64,000 nt of DNA from SURF-43 sp964628985. GTDB lineage: Bacteria > Chloroflexota > Dehalococcoidia > UBA2979. How positions within the stretch are numbered: position 1 is the first letter of the stretch; the number at the start of each line of letters is the position of its first letter. Where the stretch lies: the NCBI GenBank assembly GCA_964628985.1, contig CAZVNJ010000002.1, positions 1 through 64,000 on the forward strand, read 5' to 3'. Of this stretch, positions 58,563 through 64,000 are shown piece by piece. The notes beneath the pieces are model-generated. The model was given only the letters and a program-made list of their open reading frames with translations, did not search any database and was not told the DNA's origin. Made by a program: the position numbers and the translations under genes.

Positions 58563-58730
58563 TTAGCGGCGCTTGGCTGCGGAACGCAGGACCCAGCCGC
58601 CACCCGAGGAGTTCGAGAACTGCTTCTCGGCGCCGCAGTTCTTACAGGTGCCGACGCTGGTGAGGCCACCCGGGGCCGGAAGCATCCAGTGGTGCCCGGT
58701 ACAGGGCACGGTCACGCTCGACTCGCTCAC
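58563..58730 (-). CDS. Small zinc-ribbon protein
   Basis: A 55-residue protein with CTGHHWMLP in the first third and GTCKNCGAEKQF, giving a Cys/His and CxxC pair for a zinc ribbon, and a basic end WVLRSAAKRR. The GTG at 58730 has GGAGG 8 nt upstream, which favours it over longer frames. Proteins of this form occur in Chloroflexota. Function unknown. Confidence 0.7.
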   Translation of the reverse strand: MSESSVTVPCTGHHWMLPAPGGLTSVGTCKNCGAEKQFSNSSGGGWVLRSAAKRR

Positions 58731-58863
58731 TGTTGGAACCTCCCCGCCTGCGCCGCCCGCATCCCCGTGCCGGCGACCTGCCGGAACCATACCAGATTCC
58801 GGATACCCCTGTGACGGGCACGTGAGGGTTTGCAACCTTCCCCATGGCGCGCGGGACTTCTGG

Positions 58864-59751
58864 CTAGGTTGCGAGCACGAGGACGGTGCCTGCAACGCAG
58901 AGGACCGTGCCGATGCCGATCCGGCCGGTCGGCCGCTCCCGCAGCACCAGCATCGAAAGCGGCAGCGCGATCAGGGGCGATGTCGAATTCAGCACGACGG
59001 CACGCGCCGCGCCAGCCTCAGCCACAGAGAAGATGTACAGCACCGATCCGAGGCCCGTCCCCACGATGCCGACTGCGACGATGAGGGCGAGGTCGCGTCC
59101 GCGAGGCAGCATCCCGGGCAAGTCCCCTCGCGTGACGATCGAGAGGGCCAGCCCGATGGCGACTCCGCCCGTAGGGATTCGGACGAGCCCAGCGGCGGGT
59201 GCCCCCAGGTCACCTCGGCCGCCCGCGAGGACCAGCGTCGCCGCGGTCCAGGTAAGGGCGACCGCGCTGATGGCGAGGACTGAGCGGGCGGCACCCCATC
59301 GCGGCGGACCGGATTCGAGGGCAGCAGCCGAACGCGCAATGATGAACCAGGTGCCGGCGATCACCAGTACCCCGCCACCGACGAGGCCCCATGAGAATCG
59401 TTCATCCAGCAGCCAGATCCCGCCTGCCGCGGAAAGCGCGACCCAGAGTGCGGTGGTCGTCGGCGCCATGCGCTGGATCCCCACTCCACTCAGCGAGCGG
59501 ATGTAGGTGGTGTCGCCCAACCCGTAGCCGATGAGCCCGCTGCCGACCATCGCGAACAGGACGCCGGGCGAGGCTTCGCGGAGTTGTGGGGTCGCTCCCG
59601 TCAGGATGACGACCAGCACGAGGAACGGCGTGGCGGCGAGCAGCCGTAGCATCGACAGGATCGGGGCGGAGTAGCGGCTCCCGAGGCGTGCAAGCGCGAC
59701 GCTGGTGCCTGCCCAGGTCAATGCCGACGCCAGCGCGGCCGCCTCACCCAT
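58864..59751 (-). CDS. EamA/DMT-family permease
   Basis: A 295-residue, ten-helix drug/metabolite transporter with two EamA repeats. The first shows SALTWAGTSVALARLG and VGSGLIGYGLGDTTYIRSL; the second shows GLGSVLYIFSVAEAGAARAVVLNSTSPLIALPLS in outline. It probably exports an amino acid or other small metabolite. The ATG at 59751 is used. A methyltransferase gene lies 69 bp upstream on the same strand. Confidence 0.87.
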   Translation of the reverse strand: MGEAAALASALTWAGTSVALARLGSRYSAPILSMLRLLAATPFLVLVVILTGATPQLREASPGVLFAMVGSGLIGYGLGDTTYIRSLSGVGIQRMAPTTTALWVALSAAGGIWLLDERFSWGLVGGGVLVIAGTWFIIARSAAALESGPPRWGAARSVLAISAVALTWTAATLVLAGGRGDLGAPAAGLVRIPTGGVAIGLALSIVTRGDLPGMLPRGRDLALIVAVGIVGTGLGSVLYIFSVAEAGAARAVVLNSTSPLIALPLSMLVLRERPTGRIGIGTVLCVAGTVLVLAT

Positions 59752-59820
59752 GATGGTTGTCCCTCGGGGCCATCATCCGCGCGGCGACGCTCAGCGGCTA
59801 TTGAGACAGGGGCATGGCAG

Positions 59821-60657
59821 TTAGCGCGGCGGAAGCCAGGACACGATGCCAAAGTAGCCTCGGGCAGGCGGCAGCAGTACGCCGCCGGGCACGGTCCACC
59901 ATTGCTCAATGAGCGTCCGCATGCGCTGTTCCTTGGGCGAGCCGGCGTTGAGCCAGAGGAGACGGCGTGCCAACGCGACCGCCTCGTCCGTCGAGGTGAC
60001 ACCGGCGGCGTCCCCGTCCACCGTGGCAACCTCAAAGCGCCGCCGCCGCGCGGAGAGCAGTGCGATGAACTCATGCAGGCCTGGGAGCGGCGCGAAGGGC
60101 TCGCCATGGACTTCCTCGAAGAGCCGGGCGAGGTGCGCTCCGCGTGGCTGATCCGCGAGCACGGCGATGCAGAGCCGTCGTGAGTAGCGTTCCATCGCGT
60201 CGAGGAAGGGCAGGATCTCGCGGATGTCGTAGATCGAGTGCGCGGCGAACGAGACGTCCACCTCCTCCGACCACGTTGGGTCCGGCCAGGGGAGGTCCCG
60301 CACCTCGACGTTCGGGCGCGAGGTGGAACGGATGCCTTCGGCCAGCACGCCGCGCATCGCCTCGGATGGCTCCACCGCAATCACACGTGCCACGCGCTCG
60401 CTGAGCGGCAGCGCGAACCGCCCGCCCCCGGCGCCGATGTCCAACCAGGTGTCGCCGTCCTGAGCGCGCGCGAGGAGCGGCGGAAGTTCGAGGGAGGGCC
60501 GCATGCCGGCACGGAAGCGCGGCGCGATCGGGGCATAGAAATCTCCGGCTGGCTCAGGCTCGCGCACGCGTGCCACCTGGGCCGCGTCCGCGTCCACCAT
60601 TGCTGCCCATGCGGCGGCAGCGGTGCGCTCAGTGGGGCGGAGTACCTCGCCGGCCAC
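59821..60657 (-). CDS. SAM-dependent methyltransferase
   Basis: A 278-residue class I methyltransferase. The SAM motif is WLDIGAGGGRFALPLS, followed by an acidic motif VIAVEPSEAM and DVSFAAHSIYDIREI. The C-terminus is long and contains WLNAGSPKEQRMR and GYFGIVSWLP. Nothing identifies the acceptor, and the motifs differ from UbiE/MenG. The GTG at 60657 shares one base with the stop of the DinB-like gene (TAGTG), suggesting coupling. Confidence 0.82.
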   Translation of the reverse strand: MAGEVLRPTERTAAAAWAAMVDADAAQVARVREPEPAGDFYAPIAPRFRAGMRPSLELPPLLARAQDGDTWLDIGAGGGRFALPLSERVARVIAVEPSEAMRGVLAEGIRSTSRPNVEVRDLPWPDPTWSEEVDVSFAAHSIYDIREILPFLDAMERYSRRLCIAVLADQPRGAHLARLFEEVHGEPFAPLPGLHEFIALLSARRRRFEVATVDGDAAGVTSTDEAVALARRLLWLNAGSPKEQRMRTLIEQWWTVPGGVLLPPARGYFGIVSWLPPR

Positions 60658-61130
60658 TAAGAGAGTGCCGCCTCGATCTGGTCGAGGTGGTTGTTATCGT
60701 GCCCCGGTCCGCCGCGCAGCATCATGTCGCTCGCTGGCGCTTCTCCGGGACGGATGCCCAGTGAGAGCGGGTAGTCAAGGACGGCCTGGTCGATGGTGGC
60801 GATCGCCGCGATCGCCGCCGCGTGGCCCCTCGCAATCTCGTCGAGCAGTTCTGCCACGTCCTTGTTCGATCGCTCGGCCACTTGGTCGGCGTTGATGTCG
60901 TCGATGTTTGCGGGTGGGGCGGCCGGCGTGCCGGCCTGCGCGGCGGCGACGCGGCCCGCTACCCGCCCGACGCCGTTGGCGCGTGCCGCCAGGTGCGAGA
61001 GTGCCTCGCGCACGCGCCAGGTGCCTTCCTTGAGCGGGGCATCCCCCTGGGCAAGGATGCGCGGCTTCAAGCCATCCAGGCGCGCGTCGACCGCCTGGAT
61101 GGCGGCCACCACTTCATCGCGTGTCGCCAT
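60657..61130 (-). CDS. DinB/maleylpyruvate isomerase-like metal-binding protein
   Basis: A 157-residue four-helix-bundle protein of the DinB/MDMPI group. It has ALSHLAARANGV and a C-terminal GPGHDNNHLDQIEAAL whose histidines, with one from the first motif, would bind a metal. The ATG at 61130 follows GGGGTG; an in-frame ATG at 61148 would add six residues. It is coupled to the methyltransferase gene by TAGTG. Thiol-dependent transferase or isomerase activity is possible. Confidence 0.78.
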   Translation of the reverse strand: MATRDEVVAAIQAVDARLDGLKPRILAQGDAPLKEGTWRVREALSHLAARANGVGRVAGRVAAAQAGTPAAPPANIDDINADQVAERSNKDVAELLDEIARGHAAAIAAIATIDQAVLDYPLSLGIRPGEAPASDMMLRGGPGHDNNHLDQIEAALS

Positions 61131-61218
61131 CAAGCACCCCCGTCGCATCGCAGGACTTCGTTGAGCGGCCACCTCGTCATGAGGCGGCAGTGTAGTGCAG
61201 CGCGGGTCGCACTCGTGG

Positions 61219-63150
61219 CTACAGCGGCGTCGGGCTCGGCAGCGCGCCCTCGGGCGGGGCGGCACCCTCCAGGGTGACGCCGTCCGCCATCACCCCGTCC
61301 TCGCCCGTCGTCGCGTACGCCATCCGGTACAGGCGAGCATAGATGCCGTCGCGGTCGAGCAACTGCTGGTGCGTGCCCATCTCTGCGATCCGGCCACGCT
61401 CGAGCACGACGATCCGGGAGGCGTCACGGATCGTGGAGAGTCGGTGCGCGATGACGAAGGAGGTGCGTCCGCGCAGTAGTTCCTTCAGGGCGCGCTGCAC
61501 GATGACCTCGGTCTGCGTGTCGACGTTCGCGGTGGCCTCGTCCAGCACGAGGATGCGAGGACGCGCGAGGATGGCGCGTGCGAACGAGATCAGTTGGCGC
61601 TGGCCGACGGAGAGGTTGTGCGCGCGTTCCGCGAGGACCGTGTCATAGCCCTGCTCCAGGTGGCGGATGAACTCGTGCGCCCCGACCAGCGTCGCGGCCT
61701 CCTCGACCTCGGCGTCCGTCGCGTCGAGGCGTCCGTAGCGAATGTTCTCGCGCACAGTGCCGGAGAAGAGGAAGGGCTCCTGTAACACCACGCCCATCTG
61801 ACGGTGCAGGCTGGCGAGACGGATGTCTCGCACATCCACACCGTCGATGCGGATCGAGCCTTCGGTGACGTCGTAGTACCGGCCTATGAGATTGATCATC
61901 GTGCTCTTGCCGGCGCCGGTCTGGCCGACGAAGGCGATCGTCTCGCCCGGCTCGACGTGCAGGCTTACGTCGTGGAGGACGGGGCGGCCCTCGAGGTACT
62001 GAAACGTCACATGGTCGAAGTCGACCCGGCCCTGGACCTCGATGGTGCGCGCGCCCGGACGGTCCACGACATCGGGCTTGGTGTCGAGCACCTCGACGAT
62101 CCGCAGGCCACCGGCCATTGCGCGCTGGATCTGGGTGTACTGGAGCACGAGGTCGCGTACGGGGTCGAAGAAGCGCTGGATGTAGAGGACGAAGGAGACC
62201 ACGATGCCCGCCGTGATCGCCCCCTCCGCCACCCGAACGCCGCCCACGACGAGCACCAGCGCGGTCGACATCGCGACGACGCCCTCCACGATCGGAAGGA
62301 CCGCGGCGGAGAGCCGTCCGGCGTTGATGTTGGCGCGGAGGTTCTGGCGGTTGATCTGGTCGAACCGGCGGGCGTTCTCATCCTCGCGCGACAGAGACTG
62401 GATGACGCGGACGCCGGAGACGTTCTCGTTGAGGGTGGCGTTCACGGTGGAGATCGCCTGGCGTACCTCGACGAAGGCGCTGCGGGCGCGCTTCTGCCAG
62501 ACGACCATGATGATCACCAGCAGTGGCACGGCCAGGAAGGTGACAAGCGCTAGTTCGAAGTCCCGCTGGAGCAGCACGAACACCACGACGCCGAGCACCA
62601 ACAGGTCCGAGATGATCGTGAGGGCGCCCGACGTCAGGAGTTCCTGCATCGAGGTCACGTCGCTGGTCACGCGCGACATGATCCGGCCCACCTCGTGCCG
62701 GTCAATGAAAGACAGGGAGAGCGAGTGGATGTGGTCGAACATCTGCGTGCGCAGGCGGTAGAGGACGCGATGTCCGATGTATCCCGTCTGTGTCAGTTGG
62801 AGGTACTGGAACCCCCAGGCGAAGGCGACGAGCACCGCAAGTTGCAGTCCGATCCGCGCGACGCCGTCGACGTCTCCCTTGATCGCGCGGTCCACCGCGA
62901 ACCCGATGAGCAGCGGTTGGAGCGTCGAAGTCGTCGCAAACCCGAGCACGCCGATGACGGCAAGGGCCGCCCGCCACTTGTACGGCCTCAGGTAGGGGAT
63001 CAGACGGGAGACAACGCGCGAGTCGTAGACCTTGCCAAGGTCGTCGTCGTTCCAGCCGTCCATACCGCGGCGGGCGTTGGGGCCCATCGAGGTGGCGCTC
63101 TGGCTCCACCCTCCCGCCGCGCCGCCGCCGAAGCCGCCACCACCCATCAT
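61219..63150 (-). CDS. ABC exporter half-transporter (heterodimer subunit with catalytic ATP site)
   Basis: A 643-residue half-transporter of the MsbA/LmrA class: a Gly-rich start, a six-helix type-I exporter domain (residues about 50-340) and an ATPase domain. Walker A is GQTGAGKST, the D-loop region is LVLDEATANVD with the catalytic Glu, and the H-loop is AHRLST. Its signature is LSVGQ, not LSGGQ. The gene upstream on the same strand encodes the partner with a normal signature but altered catalytic residues. Together they form an asymmetric exporter of lipids, drugs or peptides. Confidence 0.9.
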   Translation of the reverse strand: MMGGGGFGGGAAGGWSQSATSMGPNARRGMDGWNDDDLGKVYDSRVVSRLIPYLRPYKWRAALAVIGVLGFATTSTLQPLLIGFAVDRAIKGDVDGVARIGLQLAVLVAFAWGFQYLQLTQTGYIGHRVLYRLRTQMFDHIHSLSLSFIDRHEVGRIMSRVTSDVTSMQELLTSGALTIISDLLVLGVVVFVLLQRDFELALVTFLAVPLLVIIMVVWQKRARSAFVEVRQAISTVNATLNENVSGVRVIQSLSREDENARRFDQINRQNLRANINAGRLSAAVLPIVEGVVAMSTALVLVVGGVRVAEGAITAGIVVSFVLYIQRFFDPVRDLVLQYTQIQRAMAGGLRIVEVLDTKPDVVDRPGARTIEVQGRVDFDHVTFQYLEGRPVLHDVSLHVEPGETIAFVGQTGAGKSTMINLIGRYYDVTEGSIRIDGVDVRDIRLASLHRQMGVVLQEPFLFSGTVRENIRYGRLDATDAEVEEAATLVGAHEFIRHLEQGYDTVLAERAHNLSVGQRQLISFARAILARPRILVLDEATANVDTQTEVIVQRALKELLRGRTSFVIAHRLSTIRDASRIVVLERGRIAEMGTHQQLLDRDGIYARLYRMAYATTGEDGVMADGVTLEGAAPPEGALPSPTPL

Positions 63151-63177
63151 GATCGTGATCTCCTCATGGGCCGGGCG

Positions 63178-64000
63178 CTACAGGCCCGCGACGGCGGCGG
63201 CGTCCCCACGGAACGCCTCCTCCTGGTCACGTAGTTCGAGCTCGTAGATCCGCTGGTAGAGGCCGCCAGCGTGGATCAGTTGCTCGTGCGTGCCCCGCTC
63301 GACGATGACCCCGCGGTCGAGGACGAGGATGGCGTCGGCGCTCTTCACGGTGCGTAGTCGCTGGGCGATCACGAACGTGGTGCGGCCGCGCATCAGCTCC
63401 GCGAGCGCCTGCTGGATGAGGTACTCCGTCTCCATGTCCACGCTCGAGGTGGAGTCGTCGAAGATGAGGATGGCTGGATCCATCAACAGGGTCCGAGCGA
63501 TCGAGATGCGCTGCTTCTGGCCACCTGAAAGGGTCACGCCGCGCTCGCCCACCCAGGTGTCATAGCCGTCGGGCATTGTCAGGATGAAGTCATGGATGCG
63601 TGCCGCCTTCGCCGCCGCCTCCACTTCCTCGTCGGTCGCGCCCTGCCGCCCGTAGCGGATGTTCTCCCGGATCGTGTCGATGAAGAGGAAGACGTCCTGC
63701 TGCACGATGCCGATGTTGCGCCGGAGCGAAGAGATCGTCGCGTCGCGCACATCCACTCCGTCGATGCGGACGGCGCCACCGGTCACGTCGTAAAAGCGGG
63801 GCATCAGGTTGACCAGTGTCGACTTTCCCGATCCCGTGGGCCCCACGAGGGCGAAGACCTGGCCCGGCTCGGCCACGAGGTTGACGTCACGGATGATCGG
63901 GTTCGTCGCCGTGTAGCCGAAGGCGACGTGATCAAACTCCACGCGTCCGGTCGCACGTCCGAGGACCACAGCGCCGGGCTTCTCCTTCACCGCGCTCTCG
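63178..64000 (-). CDS. ABC exporter half-transporter, degenerate-site subunit (5' end beyond window)
   Basis: About 274 C-terminal residues of a half-transporter; the frame is open at 64000 and its membrane domain lies outside. Walker A is GPTGSGKST and the signature LSGGQ is normal. The Walker B region reads ILIFDDSTSSVD, with Asp in place of the catalytic Glu, and the H-loop reads AQRLRT, with Gln in place of His. This subunit therefore provides the non-hydrolysing site of a heterodimeric exporter with the gene 27 bp downstream. Confidence 0.88.
   Translation of the reverse strand, partial: ESAVKEKPGAVVLGRATGRVEFDHVAFGYTATNPIIRDVNLVAEPGQVFALVGPTGSGKSTLVNLMPRFYDVTGGAVRIDGVDVRDATISSLRRNIGIVQQDVFLFIDTIRENIRYGRQGATDEEVEAAAKAARIHDFILTMPDGYDTWVGERGVTLSGGQKQRISIARTLLMDPAILIFDDSTSSVDMETEYLIQQALAELMRGRTTFVIAQRLRTVKSADAILVLDRGVIVERGTHEQLIHAGGLYQRIYELELRDQEEAFRGDAAAVAGL

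Noticed and set aside
59821..60657. Methyltransferase as MenG of the menaquinone pathway
   Set aside because: Motifs after the SAM site do not match UbiE/MenG, and it is 47 kb from the men cluster.
1..64000. tRNA genes, rRNA genes, CRISPR arrays or insertion sequences
   Set aside because: None could be recognised by eye on either strand; a covariance-model scan would be needed to rule out a small RNA gene.

Overview
The window is a GC-rich (about two-thirds G+C), gene-dense chromosomal segment. The genes point to an aerobic or microaerophilic free-living bacterium that respires with menaquinone. It carries four luciferase-like (F420/FMN) monooxygenases, several CoA-linked enzymes, small zinc-ribbon proteins (DUF5679, DUF2277) and many promoters placed almost on the start codon. 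Together these fit a Chloroflexota (Dehalococcoidia-like) genome best. That is an inference from gene content: no rRNA or other marker gene is present. I saw no tRNA, rRNA, CRISPR array, insertion sequence or prophage.

Layout. 1-4304: end of a phosphotriesterase-family hydrolase, an M28-like protein with altered metal ligands, a secreted matrixin-type protease and a DUF983 protein. 4468-12861: a complete one-way menaquinone cluster menF-D-H-B-A-C-E, from chorismate to demethylmenaquinone; only the DHNA-CoA thioesterase and the final methyltransferase are not here. 13014-16349: HD-GYP protein, an unknown protein, and an unusual PHP/hot-dog fusion overlapping a second hot-dog gene. 16369-20133: a MerR regulator coupled to a small membrane protein, a YnfA protein, a DsbA/FrnE-family oxidoreductase whose first active-site cysteine codon is TGA (probable selenocysteine), DUF1003 and an enoyl-CoA hydratase. 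20158-28149: LolA-like anchored protein, M20 peptidase, two MFS exporters, VOC, LLM and GNAT proteins, and a hicAB toxin-antitoxin pair. 28158-35064: RNase D, two tandem serine hydrolases, GNAT, WYL regulator with divergent alpha/beta hydrolase, and ketopantoate reductase. 35061-41807: quinone reductase, two HxlR regulators, SnoaL-like protein, MFS, enoyl-CoA hydratase, DinB and LLM proteins. 41951-44499: a four-gene envelope operon (YihY, DUF883-like, holin-like YqjE type, DUF3618-like). 44504-53179: TetR, LLM, P450, DUF2277, DUF5679, the KtrAB potassium system with an M3 oligopeptidase, and vapBC. 53197-64000: MsnO8-type LLM with a flavin reductase, dienelactone-hydrolase-like protein with a tiny membrane peptide and an amidohydrolase remnant, TauE permease, EamA permease, methyltransferase, DinB protein and a heterodimeric ABC exporter running off the right edge.

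How genes work together. The men cluster supplies the respiratory quinone. Regulators sit next to probable targets at several divergent pairs, often with a palindrome between them. The strongest unusual signal is the UGA-containing oxidoreductase at 17845-18558, whose UGA is followed at the right distance by a SECIS-like hairpin. Other points of interest are the PHP/hot-dog fusion, complementary degenerate ATP sites in the ABC pair, tandem TGACGTCA palindromes, an 18-bp REP-like palindrome and a 28-residue membrane peptide.
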